From an uncultured Bacteroidota bacterium (GTDB taxonomy: Bacteria; Bacteroidota; Bacteroidia; Bacteroidales; F082): a stretch of DNA of 64,000 nucleotides. The stretch is from NCBI GenBank assembly GCA_903891085.1, contig CAITDJ010000104.1, positions 79,148-143,147 on the forward strand. Reading direction: 5' to 3'. The stretch's first letter is position 1; every line of letters starts with the position of its first letter. The translations under genes and the position numbers were made by a program. The notes beneath the pieces were generated by a model. That model did no database searches and had not been told where the DNA came from. It saw only the letters and a program-made list of their open reading frames with translations. Below, piece by piece: positions 52,511-62,298 of the stretch.

Positions 52511-52535
52511 ATGAGGCGAAAAACTCATCTTTTTT
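52511..52535 (+). terminator. Possible terminator of the regulator transcript
   Basis: ATGAG / CTCAT stem with 8-nt loop then CTTTTTT. Short stem, so low confidence; located 200 bp after the regulator stop. Confidence 0.35.
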
Positions 52536-52606
52536 GTGTTGAAGTAATCAAATTGAAGTAATCATGATACTTTTTTTTTGAAGATGAACTATTTTCGCTA
52601 AAATTT

Positions 52607-52624
52607 AATGCAATCGATTGTATT
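52607..52624. promoter_or_regulatory. 18-bp palindrome, candidate activator site for the beta-1,2-glucan PUL
   Basis: AATGCAATCGATTGTATT, perfect over the inner 10 bp (CAATCGATTG) and matching in all but one outer pair. It is centred about 62 bp before the predicted transcription start and 18 bp upstream of the -33 TTTG, the place of an activator rather than a repressor. The core resembles LacI-family sites. Confidence 0.55.
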
Positions 52625-52642
52625 TAATTTTTTTTACAGAAA

Positions 52643-52672
52643 TTTGTTTCCGTTCCGTATAAATTAAGTTTG
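52643..52672 (+). promoter_or_regulatory. Promoter of the second susC operon
   Basis: TTTG at 52643-52646, an 18-bp spacer, TAAGTTTG at 52665-52672. Start of transcription would be near 52678, giving a leader of about 275 nt. Confidence 0.65.
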
Positions 52673-52952
52673 GGGTGAAACGCAAAAAAGCAATGTTGAT
52701 CAACGCCCTTCTTTTTATAATTTGAAATGACAATGAATTTCATTCCAGAAAAACAGGTTGACTCAATGATAAGCGTAGTTTTAAATCAAAATAAAATGGT
52801 TCAAAAACCTAATATTTAAGCATGTAATGATTAATTCGCAAATTTATCGTACCTTTATAATACATAGTTAAGCAATTATTTTACCAAGATAAATCGATTC
52901 ATAAATAATAAACTTAATTTTCTTTAACCTTTAAATTATCAAAACCAATGTT

Positions 52953-55900
52953 ATGAAGAAACATTTACTACAAAAAAATGTGATTCGCTGGACTAAGAGC
53001 ATGCTTTTGCTATTGCTCGTCTTTGCGGGTGCTTCAGTATTCGGGCAAAGCCGGAATATTAGCGGTACTGTAACCGATCAATCAAACAATGAATCATTGC
53101 CTGGAGCCACTGTACTTATTAAGGGCACAGCGAAAGGCGTATCAACCGATTTCAACGGAAAATACACCCTGGCTGTTGAATCAGGTGAGAATACGCTCGT
53201 TTTCAGTTTTGTCGGCTACGAAACAATCGAATCGGCAATTGGCGCCCAAAACGTCATTGACGTTCAACTTATTCCAGCTAAAACTTCATTACAGGAAGTT
53301 GTTGTTGTTGGATATGGAAGCAGTAAAGTGAAAGACCTGACCTCCTCTATTACAACTGTAAAATCGGAAGATCTTGTTAAAACACCTTCATCTCAACCTA
53401 TGCAGGCCTTGCAAGGTAAGGTTGCCGGTTTACAGGTTGTCGCTAACGGTGGACCGGGAAATTCAGCCACTGTCAGAATACGTGGTATAGGTTCATTTCC
53501 GGGCAGAGACAACGAAGCCCCTTTGTTTGTTGTTGATGGAATGTTTTTTGATAATATCGACTTTTTGAATCCAGGCGATATTGCATCCATTTCAGTGCTG
53601 AAAGACGCTTCAGCAGCAGCCATTTATGGTGTAAGGGCGGCTAATGGAGTGGTATTGATCGAAACAAAATCGGGTGCCTACAACCAAAAAACAGAAATTT
53701 CTTACAATGGATATGTTGGTTATCAGGTTGCACAGAATGTTGTTAAAATGTCGAATGCCGAGCAGTTTACTGCCATGGCAAACGAATCAGGATCAGCTGC
53801 TGACATTTCATTTGTCGAAAACGCAATGCAACGCTACGGCCGAAGCAGAGTCAATCCTTTTATTCCTGATGTTAACACTGACTGGTATGGTGAAATATTA
53901 CGTCCGGCAAAGATTAACAACCATAGTCTCGATTTTTCGGGAGGTAATGAAAAGGCGAGATATTCCATTGGTACAAATTATTTCTTCCAGGAAGGAATTC
54001 TGAATATGAAGAATGAGTTTGAGCGATTGAATCTTCGAGCAAAAATCGACATAAAAGCTACTAAATGGCTCACGGTTGGTGGTAATTTGATTTACAGTAA
54101 TGCAACAAAATTCAATGAGCAGGCAGGCGCATGGAATCAGGCTTACTTTGCCGTTCCTATCATGCCGGTTTTTGATGAATTGAATACCGCTGCCGATCCT
54201 ACCAACTATTCCAATGCCCAGGATATCGGGTACAGAAGTGGTCAAAATCCGTTCCCTACAATGGATTTTAATATTGACAGAATGAAAATCAAAAAGATGA
54301 TCGCCAACTTCTATATGGAATTCACCTTGATCCCAAATACTTTAACTTTCAAAACATCCTATAATACAAATATATCTACCATTGATCAAAGAGTGATTAA
54401 TCTGCCCTATTTCATTGGTAATAGTTTCCAGAATCCTGATGCTACAATCACACGTACAATCTCATTATACGATAATCAAATTCTTGACAATGTTCTCACT
54501 TTCACTAAAAAGTTTAATGTCCATAATTTGACTGTGATGGCCGGAACTTCATTTAAAAATGAAGGGTTTCAGTTACTCTCAGCCCAGGCAAAGAATTTCC
54601 CAACGGATATGGAACAATCATGGTATATCAATCAATCATTAAATGTGATGGCCGATGCCGTATCAGATGGTGGTGGACGCCAATATGGTATGTCATATTT
54701 TAGTCGGTTGGCATATAATTATGATGAAAAATACTTGTTTTATGCCACGATACGTGCAGACGGAAGTAACAAATATCAGCAAACATGGGGATACTTCCCA
54801 ACAGTTGGTATCGGCTGGGTATTGTCTGAAGAGAACTTCCTGAAAGGTAATGAAAACGTTCCTTTCCTGAAACTGCGTGCCAGTTGGGGCCAACTTGGTA
54901 ACGACCGTATTCAGGCCAGTGACGGCGCTTTCACGACCGGTGTTGTTACAACAACCTTAGGCGGCCTGCTTTATTCAGGAACAGTTGTTAACAGCACTTT
55001 TTCCTCACTTAAATGGGAATTGACCGAGGAAACCAATGTTGGTATTACAGCTAAGTTGCTCAAAGACAGATTATCAGCTGATTTTGATTATTATGTCCGT
55101 GATACGAAGAATGCTGCAATTCCTGTTATTGTTCCAGGTACTGGTCAATATTTTCTTAAACCTGTTGGTGTAATCCGAAATTCGGGTATTGAACTTGCTC
55201 TTAACTGGTCAGATAAGATTAACAATAAGATCGGGTATACATTGGGTGGAAATATTTCAACCCTTAAAAACGAGGCGAAAGACCTTTACGGACAGGAATA
55301 TCTTGATGGTGGTTCTGCTGAATTTCGTCAACGTACCTATGTAGGAGAATCTTTGATGGCATTCTATGGAAGAGAAGTAGCCGGCGTTTATCAAAACCAG
55401 GCTGAAATTGATGCTGATCCTGTTGCAGTTGCCAATGGCCTTGTCCCTGGCGATTTTAAATATAAAGATCAAAATGGCGATGGTGAAATTAATGATGGTG
55501 ACCGTGTAATCCTTGGTTCCTACTTCCCGAATTTCATGTATGGCTTTAATATGAGTGTTAACTATTTGAATTTCGACTTCTCAGCCAGTCTTTACGGACA
55601 AATGGGAAATAAAATTCTCAACCGTAAACGCGGTGAAGTGATCTGGACAGCTGATGGAAATATGGATGCTGATTTGGCAACAAATCGCTGGCATGGTGAC
55701 GGTACTTCCGATATCTACCCTTCTTCATCAGGCTTGAGAAGAGGATGGAACCAGAAAATGAGTGATTATTTTGTAGAAGACGGCTCATTTTTCAGGGTAC
55801 AGAACCTACAGTTAGGTTATACCATAAAAAACAGTAAATGGCTTGGTGGGGAATTCCCTGAAACAAGAATTGCATTCACTGCAGACCGCCCTATATCATT

Positions 55901-56003
55901 GTTTAGTTACAATGGATTTACGCCCGAGGTTGCCAATGGTATCGATTCACAGACATATCCTGTTCCGGCTACTTATACTATAAGCTTAAATATTAGGTTC
56001 TAA
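52953..56003 (+). CDS. SusC/RagA-family TonB-linked outer-membrane transporter
   Basis: A 1016-residue importer: signal peptide to GASVFGQ, carboxypeptidase-like domain (NISGTVTDQSNNESLPGATV, about 34-110), hinge QEVVVVGYGSSKVKD, plug (QGKVAGLQVVANGGPG, FVVDGMFFDN, VLKDASAAAIYGVRAANGVV) and barrel ending YTISLNIRF. With three GH144 enzymes downstream, the imported ligands are probably beta-1,2-linked glucooligosaccharides. First structural gene of the PUL; SusD follows by 19 bp. Confidence 0.94.
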   Translation: MKKHLLQKNVIRWTKSMLLLLLVFAGASVFGQSRNISGTVTDQSNNESLPGATVLIKGTAKGVSTDFNGKYTLAVESGENTLVFSFVGYETIESAIGAQNVIDVQLIPAKTSLQEVVVVGYGSSKVKDLTSSITTVKSEDLVKTPSSQPMQALQGKVAGLQVVANGGPGNSATVRIRGIGSFPGRDNEAPLFVVDGMFFDNIDFLNPGDIASISVLKDASAAAIYGVRAANGVVLIETKSGAYNQKTEISYNGYVGYQVAQNVVKMSNAEQFTAMANESGSAADISFVENAMQRYGRSRVNPFIPDVNTDWYGEILRPAKINNHSLDFSGGNEKARYSIGTNYFFQEGILNMKNEFERLNLRAKIDIKATKWLTVGGNLIYSNATKFNEQAGAWNQAYFAVPIMPVFDELNTAADPTNYSNAQDIGYRSGQNPFPTMDFNIDRMKIKKMIANFYMEFTLIPNTLTFKTSYNTNISTIDQRVINLPYFIGNSFQNPDATITRTISLYDNQILDNVLTFTKKFNVHNLTVMAGTSFKNEGFQLLSAQAKNFPTDMEQSWYINQSLNVMADAVSDGGGRQYGMSYFSRLAYNYDEKYLFYATIRADGSNKYQQTWGYFPTVGIGWVLSEENFLKGNENVPFLKLRASWGQLGNDRIQASDGAFTTGVVTTTLGGLLYSGTVVNSTFSSLKWELTEETNVGITAKLLKDRLSADFDYYVRDTKNAAIPVIVPGTGQYFLKPVGVIRNSGIELALNWSDKINNKIGYTLGGNISTLKNEAKDLYGQEYLDGGSAEFRQRTYVGESLMAFYGREVAGVYQNQAEIDADPVAVANGLVPGDFKYKDQNGDGEINDGDRVILGSYFPNFMYGFNMSVNYLNFDFSASLYGQMGNKILNRKRGEVIWTADGNMDADLATNRWHGDGTSDIYPSSSGLRRGWNQKMSDYFVEDGSFFRVQNLQLGYTIKNSKWLGGEFPETRIAFTADRPISLFSYNGFTPEVANGIDSQTYPVPATYTISLNIRF

Positions 56004-56022
56004 TCCTCTAAAATTTAAAAAA

Positions 56023-57552
56023 ATGAAACGAAATAAATTCTTCATACTCATAACCTTTTCGGTTGTCGCACTTTTAAGCATCAGTGGATGCTCAAAGTAT
56101 CTTGATGACCCAGCCGAAGACCGAACTTTTACCGGTGGAACTGATTACACCATAAGTAGTAATATGATATTACCTATCATAGGAACCTATTCCGAATTGA
56201 ATAATACTGAATGGGAAGACTTTCCACTTATCTCAGTTCGTGGCGATGATGTTAATGCAGGTGGTTTGGGCGACCAACAGGACTTTGCAGAAACAGATAA
56301 TTACAACTACAACAAAGATTACTGGATGTATAACTCATTGTGGCAAAACTATTATACAAATATGTTCTCTGCCAATTCAGCAATGGAGCAAATTGCCTTA
56401 TACAAAGAAGCCGGTGCAAATGCTGCGCTCGCCGATCAGTACATTGCTGAAGCAAAAGTGTTGGAATCATGGTGGTTGTTTCAATTAAGCCGCACCTGGG
56501 GTACAATTCTTATTCCTGCTAATTCCAGTCCTTCTTCCTTGTTTGTTACCCCTTTGTCGACCAAAGATGAAGTAATGCAATATATTTCTGACAGGATGGA
56601 TGAAGCTACTCCTAATCTGGTATCTGTGAGACCTAACGAGCGTACTGATATTCCTGGTGGAGTAACTAAATATACTGCCTTGGCACTGAAAGCACTGGCG
56701 AATCTGGAATTGAAAAATTATCAGGGAGTAGCTGATGCTACCGGTGAGATTATCAGTTCAGGAAAGTTTTCATTGGAAGCTGATTTTTATCAGTTATTTA
56801 AAATCCCTGGTAAGCTGAATAGCGAAAACATCCTTGAAATGCAATATTCAGATTTCGGACAGGGTTCCGGTGACAATTATTCATACCTCTTTGCTTTTTT
56901 TGGCCCACAAGGTTGGACACCTGCAGTGACAGGATCGGGAGATGGCTGGGGTTTTTATGAGCCAAGTATGAAATATATCAAATTTATGCTCGGTCGCGGC
57001 GAAACTATTCGTCTGGAGACAAGTGTAATATTCACCAATCGTGGAATTACAGAATTAAAAACTGATCCTAATTATTCAACGTTGCCTGCCTGGATATCAA
57101 ATACCACCAGATCCGGCGATGTATTTAATGATTATGCGCGTGCCTTTTTTGCCAGCGGAAAGCACTATCTGCCATCCGATCAACTTACAACAGGCCGTAC
57201 CGATTATGGAACAAATAAAAACTTTACTTGTATCAGGTATGCTGAAATACTTCTTATGTATGCTGAAGCATTAACCCAGGGAGCTTCAGGTTCAGCCGGT
57301 TCAGCCGATGCTGCTGTGAACACCGTTCGTGCCAGGGCTGGTATGCCTGCACTGTCAGGGGTTTCAAATGCTCAGGTGATGGATGAGAAATATGCAGAAC
57401 TCGCTATGGAATGGGGAACACGCTTTTTCGATATGGTAAGGTTAGGCAGAACCACCGAACTTAGTTATGAGGGAAAAACTTTCTCAGCCGATAAAACTTT
57501 CCTTCCATATCCGCAAAACCAGATTGACCAGATACCTATACTAAAGCAATAG
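56023..57552 (+). CDS. SusD/RagB-family nutrient-binding lipoprotein
   Basis: A 509-residue lipoprotein (lipobox LLSISGC). Helical N-terminal half (MFSANSAMEQIALYKEAG, AEAKVLESWWLFQLSRTWG) and the family C-terminus (CIRYAEILLMYAEALTQG, ELAMEWGTRFFDMVRLGRT, YPQNQIDQIPIL). It forms the glycan-capturing lid for the SusC upstream. LamG lipoprotein gene follows by 30 bp in the same transcript. Confidence 0.93.
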   Translation: MKRNKFFILITFSVVALLSISGCSKYLDDPAEDRTFTGGTDYTISSNMILPIIGTYSELNNTEWEDFPLISVRGDDVNAGGLGDQQDFAETDNYNYNKDYWMYNSLWQNYYTNMFSANSAMEQIALYKEAGANAALADQYIAEAKVLESWWLFQLSRTWGTILIPANSSPSSLFVTPLSTKDEVMQYISDRMDEATPNLVSVRPNERTDIPGGVTKYTALALKALANLELKNYQGVADATGEIISSGKFSLEADFYQLFKIPGKLNSENILEMQYSDFGQGSGDNYSYLFAFFGPQGWTPAVTGSGDGWGFYEPSMKYIKFMLGRGETIRLETSVIFTNRGITELKTDPNYSTLPAWISNTTRSGDVFNDYARAFFASGKHYLPSDQLTTGRTDYGTNKNFTCIRYAEILLMYAEALTQGASGSAGSADAAVNTVRARAGMPALSGVSNAQVMDEKYAELAMEWGTRFFDMVRLGRTTELSYEGKTFSADKTFLPYPQNQIDQIPILKQ

Positions 57553-57582
57553 CTGTAATACGAACAATAAAAAATTAAAAAA

Positions 57583-58674
57583 ATGAAAATTCTCAACTAT
57601 TTATTCATTTATTTACTGATGGTAGTCATTACTGCTTCATGTAACAAAGGTCTTGATCCAATTACCCCCATATCTCCAAAAGCCGATGAGGATGTACCTG
57701 AAATCGTGATAGAATTTCCTACTGAAGGAAAGGTTATTCGCTCCACTGAGGAGATTGGAACAGCCATTTTCGAACTGGTTGCGAGTGATGATATCGAACT
57801 CAAATCAGTTATTGTTCAACTTGATGGGACCGAAATAGGTAATTATTCATCATTCAAAGATTATCGTAAAGCCGCTATTAATTTGGAATACAATAATCTT
57901 CTGGATGGAACCCATACATTAACCGCAACTGTTACCGACCTTACTGGTAAAAGCGCTGCAGCAACAGTCAATTTCAAAAAGATAACAGCGCCAGTTTATG
58001 TTCCCCTTGATGGAGAAATACTTTATCTTCCTTTTGAAGAGGAATTCCTGGAGGTTATTTCAGGCGAAGTTATCACACCGGTTGGAGAGCCCGGATTCGC
58101 AGAAGGCAAAGTTGGCTCTGCTTTTGCAGGAGCAACTGATGCATACCTTTCATTCCCGACAACGGAAATGATTAAAACTTCAAATGTGAGTGCCGCATTC
58201 TGGATGAAAATAAATACGACTCCGGACAGAGCAGGTATTTTGACCGTATCGCGCGAGGATTTGGCCAACGCAGGTTATCCGGCTATTCAGAATAATCGAA
58301 CAAGTGGTTTCAGATTCTTCAGAGAAGGTAGTGCAACCTCACAACAATTCAAAGTAAATGTTGGATTGGGCGGAACCAATGAAAGTTGGAATGACGGTGG
58401 GTCTATTGATCCTTCAACTGGCGAGTGGGTGCATTTGGCATTTACAATTTCAGATACTGCAAGCACCATTTACATTAATGGTGAAGTAGCTCGTGTAGCC
58501 GCCATGCTGAATCCTATTGACTGGACCGGTTGTGATCAAATTTCGATTATGACGGGCGTCCCGCGTTTTACTGAATGGAACCATTTCTCTGATCTGAGTT
58601 TATTGGATGAATTACACATTTTCAACAGGGTTATTACTGCTGCTGAAGTACAGAGTTTGTATACAGTAGAATAG
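57583..58674 (+). CDS. Lipoprotein with Ig-like and LamG/concanavalin A-like domain
   Basis: A 363-residue lipoprotein (VVITASCNKG). Residues ~40-130 are an Ig-like bacterial domain (VELVASDDIELKSVIVQLDG-like, TLTATVTDLTGKSA). Residues ~150-363 are a LamG-type jelly roll (LYLPFEEEFLEV, GSAFAGATDAYLSFP, VSAAFWMKINTTP, WVHLAFTISDTASTIYINGE, LLDELHIFNRVITAAEVQSLY). By its place after SusD it is probably a surface glycan-binding protein, an analogue of SusE/F. A terminator follows directly. Confidence 0.82.
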   Translation: MKILNYLFIYLLMVVITASCNKGLDPITPISPKADEDVPEIVIEFPTEGKVIRSTEEIGTAIFELVASDDIELKSVIVQLDGTEIGNYSSFKDYRKAAINLEYNNLLDGTHTLTATVTDLTGKSAAATVNFKKITAPVYVPLDGEILYLPFEEEFLEVISGEVITPVGEPGFAEGKVGSAFAGATDAYLSFPTTEMIKTSNVSAAFWMKINTTPDRAGILTVSREDLANAGYPAIQNNRTSGFRFFREGSATSQQFKVNVGLGGTNESWNDGGSIDPSTGEWVHLAFTISDTASTIYINGEVARVAAMLNPIDWTGCDQISIMTGVPRFTEWNHFSDLSLLDELHIFNRVITAAEVQSLYTVE

Positions 58675-58697
58675 TCTATTGTTGGAATGTTATTTTG

Positions 58698-58733
58698 AAA
58701 GAGGGAAGGGATACGTCCCATCCCTCTTTTTTT
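58698..58733 (+). terminator. Rho-independent terminator between LamG lipoprotein and GH144 genes
   Basis: Arms AGAGGGAAGGGA and TCCCATCCCTCT (one A-A mismatch), 4-nt loop TACG, T-run of seven. It separates the binding/transport genes from the enzyme genes, either ending or attenuating the transcript. Confidence 0.85.
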
Positions 58734-58808
58734 CTTTAAAGGTTATATAATGAATGATATTTCTTTCCAATAATTAATCGTTTTGGACTTGATTCGACTC
58801 AAACAATA

Positions 58809-60806
58809 TTGAACATGACTACAAATTCTAGATCAACATGTGTTTTTTTACAATTAATAAGCAGTATGCTTATCATGGTTTTATTTGCAGCCTCGTGTAA
58901 CAAGGACCCTGAAACTACCATTGGTAAACTTGATCTTATCTCATGTTTTGTGGGCAATGTTCAGCTTCAATATGGTGCTGAAATTTCAGAAGTACCGCTT
59001 AATCAGGACGTAATTATAAAATTTTCCGTAGCTGTTGATACCAATTCGGCGCGTCAGAATATAAGAGTAACCGATGAAAATAGTGTAACATTTGGTGTTC
59101 AATTTGTTTTTGCAGACGATGGAAAAACAGTTTTGTTGAAACATAGCCAGAATTTTACGAAGCAAAAAAGTTATTTCGTAAAACTTGCAGGAACCCTGAA
59201 AGGAAGTAAGGGTGAGACATATACCGGTGCGGAGTTCAGATTTAAAACGACAAGTGGTGTTTTCACGCTTGAGAATATTTGGCTCGAAAACAAGGATTTT
59301 AAGACAGCGTCAAATTTTGTTAATGTCAGTCTTCAAAACCTGACTTTTAAACTTGAGTTTTCAGAAGCTGTTGATACCAATCAGATACTATCAAAGTTTA
59401 CAATGGGAGGTACTGGTTTTGATGTTAGTTATGCTAACAATTTTAAAACGGTCAATTTGTTATGCACTGACGATTTGAGCGGGTATTCAAAGTATTATTT
59501 CGTTGTTTCGACGAGTCTTAAATCGCTATCAGGATATACGTTTCAGGGATTCAGTAATTCATTTTTCACCGAACTTGATTCAACCCTTAAATTTCCACTT
59601 ATCACTGACGATGAATTGCTTACGCTTGTTCAAAGTCAAACTTTCAAGTTTTTCTACGACTATGCACATCCTGTAAGCGGAATGTCACGCGAGCGCTATA
59701 ATTCCGGAGATATTGTTACTTCAGGCGGTTCAGGTTTCGGCGTGATGGCACTTATAGTTGGTATGGAACGGGGTTTTATTTCCCGTAATGAAGGTATTGT
59801 TCGGCTTGGGAAAATTATTCAATTCCTTGAAACCTGCGACCGTTTTCATGGTGCCTGGTCGCATTGGATCAATGGTAGTAATGGCAACGTCGTGCCATTC
59901 GGAACCAAAGATAATGGTGGCGATTTGGTTGAAACAGCCTATATGGCGCAAGGGTTGTTGGCAATGCGTCAATATTTGAATTCAACCGATGAAACAGAAA
60001 GTGATTTAATGAACCGAATCACGGAACTTTACAATGGCATTGAATGGGATTGGTACACCCGGGGAGGACAAAATGTATTGTATTGGCATTGGTCGCCAAA
60101 CTACGGATGGGATATGAATATGAGAATATCTGGTTACAACGAAACCCTGATCACCTATATCATGGCTGCTTCATCGACCACACACACGATTCCTGCAGCG
60201 GCTTATCACGTGGGTTATGCCCGAAGTGGAGGCATTCTGAATGGAAAAACATTTTACGGCTACCAGCTTCCTGTAGGATATGATTATGGTGGTCCCATGT
60301 TTTTTGCGCATTATTCTTTCCTAGGACTGGATCCAAGAAACTTATCCGATGTTTACGCAAATTACTGGACACAAAATGTAAATCATTCGCTTATTAACTG
60401 GGCGTATTGTGCCGATAATCCAAAGAATTTTCCAAATTACAGTGATCATTGCTGGGGACTTACAGCCGGAGATATACCGGATGGATATGGCGTCAGCGAG
60501 CCAACGAATGACCGTGGCGTCATAACGCCTACTGCGGCAGTCTCATCGCTGCCCTATGCCCCCGAGCAGTCGATGGAAGCAATCCGGTTTTTCTATTTTA
60601 TCCTGGGTGATAAGCTCTGGGGCGAATATGGTTTTTATGATGCATTTGATGTTCATTCAGGATGGTGGGCTGATTCGTACATCGCCATTGATCAGGGACC
60701 TGAGATCGTGATGATTGAAAACTACCGCTCGGGCCTGATCTGGAATCTTTTTATGAGTGCTCCTGAAGTGCAGGCTGGATTAGATAAACTCGGATTTACT
60801 TATTAA
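58809..60806 (+). CDS. GH144 endo-beta-1,2-glucanase-like lipoprotein with two Ig-like domains
   Basis: A 665-residue lipoprotein (LFAASCNKD). Two Big_5-type Ig-like domains occupy about 30-250 (VPLNQDVIIKFSVAVDTNSA, LTFKLEFSEAVDTNQI). The catalytic part (about 265-665; Pfam Glycoamylase, CAZy GH144) has LLTLVQSQTFKFFYDYAHPVSGMSRER, TSGGSGFGVMALIVGMERGF, DNGGDLVETAYMAQGLL, VLYWHWSPNYGWDMNMRISGYNE and IDQGPEIVMIENYRSGLIW. GH144 enzymes cut beta-1,2-glucan, mostly to sophorose-type oligomers. As a surface lipoprotein it may make the first cut. Confidence 0.88.
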   Translation: MNMTTNSRSTCVFLQLISSMLIMVLFAASCNKDPETTIGKLDLISCFVGNVQLQYGAEISEVPLNQDVIIKFSVAVDTNSARQNIRVTDENSVTFGVQFVFADDGKTVLLKHSQNFTKQKSYFVKLAGTLKGSKGETYTGAEFRFKTTSGVFTLENIWLENKDFKTASNFVNVSLQNLTFKLEFSEAVDTNQILSKFTMGGTGFDVSYANNFKTVNLLCTDDLSGYSKYYFVVSTSLKSLSGYTFQGFSNSFFTELDSTLKFPLITDDELLTLVQSQTFKFFYDYAHPVSGMSRERYNSGDIVTSGGSGFGVMALIVGMERGFISRNEGIVRLGKIIQFLETCDRFHGAWSHWINGSNGNVVPFGTKDNGGDLVETAYMAQGLLAMRQYLNSTDETESDLMNRITELYNGIEWDWYTRGGQNVLYWHWSPNYGWDMNMRISGYNETLITYIMAASSTTHTIPAAAYHVGYARSGGILNGKTFYGYQLPVGYDYGGPMFFAHYSFLGLDPRNLSDVYANYWTQNVNHSLINWAYCADNPKNFPNYSDHCWGLTAGDIPDGYGVSEPTNDRGVITPTAAVSSLPYAPEQSMEAIRFFYFILGDKLWGEYGFYDAFDVHSGWWADSYIAIDQGPEIVMIENYRSGLIWNLFMSAPEVQAGLDKLGFTY

Positions 60807-60934
60807 TTTGGAGATGTTTTATTAGTTTATGCTGGAATAATTCAAAGTTGATTAAATCATATCTCAGCAATTGATTATCGGATGAGTTGATGCAAAAACC
60901 GGAGTAATATGTCGAATAGTTAGTGTTAAACCTC

Positions 60935-62293
60935 ATGAAATTTCTCAATATATTCTATTTTCTTTTAGTCCTAGGGTTTTTGTCTTGTCAGAATCAAAAG
61001 CTAAAGTCGACGCAACAATCGAACATGTCGGTAATTTCTGATGACTCTCTGTTAACACTTGTTGAATATAATACTTTTCAATATTTCTGGGAAGGAGCCG
61101 AACCGGTTTCCGGGCTTGCATGTGAGCGGATACATATGGATGGACATTATCCTCAAAATGACAAATCTGTCATTACATCCGGTGGTTCAGGATTTGGCGT
61201 AATGACCATTCTGGTTGGAATTGAACGTGGGTTTATTACCCGCGAACAAGGATTAAATCATTTACAGAAAAGTGTTGATTGGTTGGCAAAAGCAGATCGT
61301 TTTCATGGTGCGTGGCCCCACTGGTTGTATGGTGAAACAGGAAAAGTAAAACCTTTTAGTTCGAATGACAATGGTGCTGATCTTGTTGAGACAGCTTATC
61401 TGATACAGGGTTTATTGTGTGTAAGGCAATATTTTGCAGATGGGAATGTGGAAGAGAAGAAATTGGCTGCCGAAATAGATGTGTTGTGGAAAGGTGTTGA
61501 TTGGACATGGTTTACCAATGGTGGTCAGGATGTGTTGTTCTGGCATTGGTCGCCCGACAAAGAATGGATTATGAATGTTCCGATTCAGGGTTACAATGAG
61601 TGTTTGATAACCTATGTGCTTGCCGCGTCTTCTCCAACTTATCCGATAAAACCAGAGGCTTACAACAAAGGCTGGGCCAGAAACGGCTTGATCAAAACTG
61701 AGACTTCAGCCTACAACTTAGTGTTACATTTAGAACACGACAGGGCCGGATTGTATGGTGGACCGCTATTCTGGTCACATTATTCATTTTTAGGGTTAGA
61801 TCCTCGTGGATTAAAAGACAAATACGCTGATTATTGGACCCATAATGTGAATCACACCCTTATCAACAGGCAATGGTGTATCGAAAATCCCAATAAATTT
61901 AAAGGTTATGGAGAAAACTGCTGGGGTCTAACAGCTAGCTATTCACCTGATTTTTATGCTGCTCATGCACCTGGTGAAGAAGATAGGGGAGTTATTTCAC
62001 CCTCTGCCGCTATTTCCTCATTTCCATACACTCCGGAGTATTCTATGCAGGTTATGAAACATTTTTATTATGACCTGGGAGATAAAATATGGGGTAAATA
62101 TGGTTTCTATGATGCATTTAGTGAGCAGCATAACTGGTATCCAAATCATTATCTGGCAATAGATCAGGGGCCGATGGTAGTGATGATCGAGAATTACCGG
62201 AGTGGTTTACTGTGGAAACTTTTTATGAGTTGTCCTGAAGTTCAACAAGGGCTTACAATGTTAGGATTCACAAGTCCTGCGATTATAAATTAA
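60935..62293 (+). CDS. GH144 beta-1,2-glucanase-like lipoprotein
   Basis: A 452-residue lipoprotein (LGFLSCQNQ) without extra domains. Catalytic landmarks match the gene before it: LLTLVEYNTFQYFWEGAEPVSGLACER, TSGGSGFGVMTILVGIERGFI, DNGADLVETAYLIQGLL, VLFWHWSPDKEWIMNVPIQGYNE, GGPLFWSHYSFLGLDPRG and IDQGPMVVMIENYRSGLLW. I choose the ATG at 60935 over a GTG twelve bases earlier because the signal peptide starts there. The enzyme could be endo-acting or release sophorose; this cannot be told by eye. Its stop is 5 bp before the third GH144. Confidence 0.87.
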   Translation: MKFLNIFYFLLVLGFLSCQNQKLKSTQQSNMSVISDDSLLTLVEYNTFQYFWEGAEPVSGLACERIHMDGHYPQNDKSVITSGGSGFGVMTILVGIERGFITREQGLNHLQKSVDWLAKADRFHGAWPHWLYGETGKVKPFSSNDNGADLVETAYLIQGLLCVRQYFADGNVEEKKLAAEIDVLWKGVDWTWFTNGGQDVLFWHWSPDKEWIMNVPIQGYNECLITYVLAASSPTYPIKPEAYNKGWARNGLIKTETSAYNLVLHLEHDRAGLYGGPLFWSHYSFLGLDPRGLKDKYADYWTHNVNHTLINRQWCIENPNKFKGYGENCWGLTASYSPDFYAAHAPGEEDRGVISPSAAISSFPYTPEYSMQVMKHFYYDLGDKIWGKYGFYDAFSEQHNWYPNHYLAIDQGPMVVMIENYRSGLLWKLFMSCPEVQQGLTMLGFTSPAIIN

Positions 62294-62298
62294 AACCC

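Larger units (their letters stand above)
52309..52952. promoter_or_regulatory. 644-bp control region upstream of the second susC
   Basis: A very AT-rich gap without a gene. In order it holds a 12-bp perfect inverted repeat (52430-52462), a weak terminator-like hairpin (ATGAG/CTCAT with CTTTTTT, 52511-52535), an 18-bp LacI-like palindrome (52607-52624), a near-ideal promoter (52643-52672), and then a ~275-nt presumed 5' leader. Confidence 0.6.
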
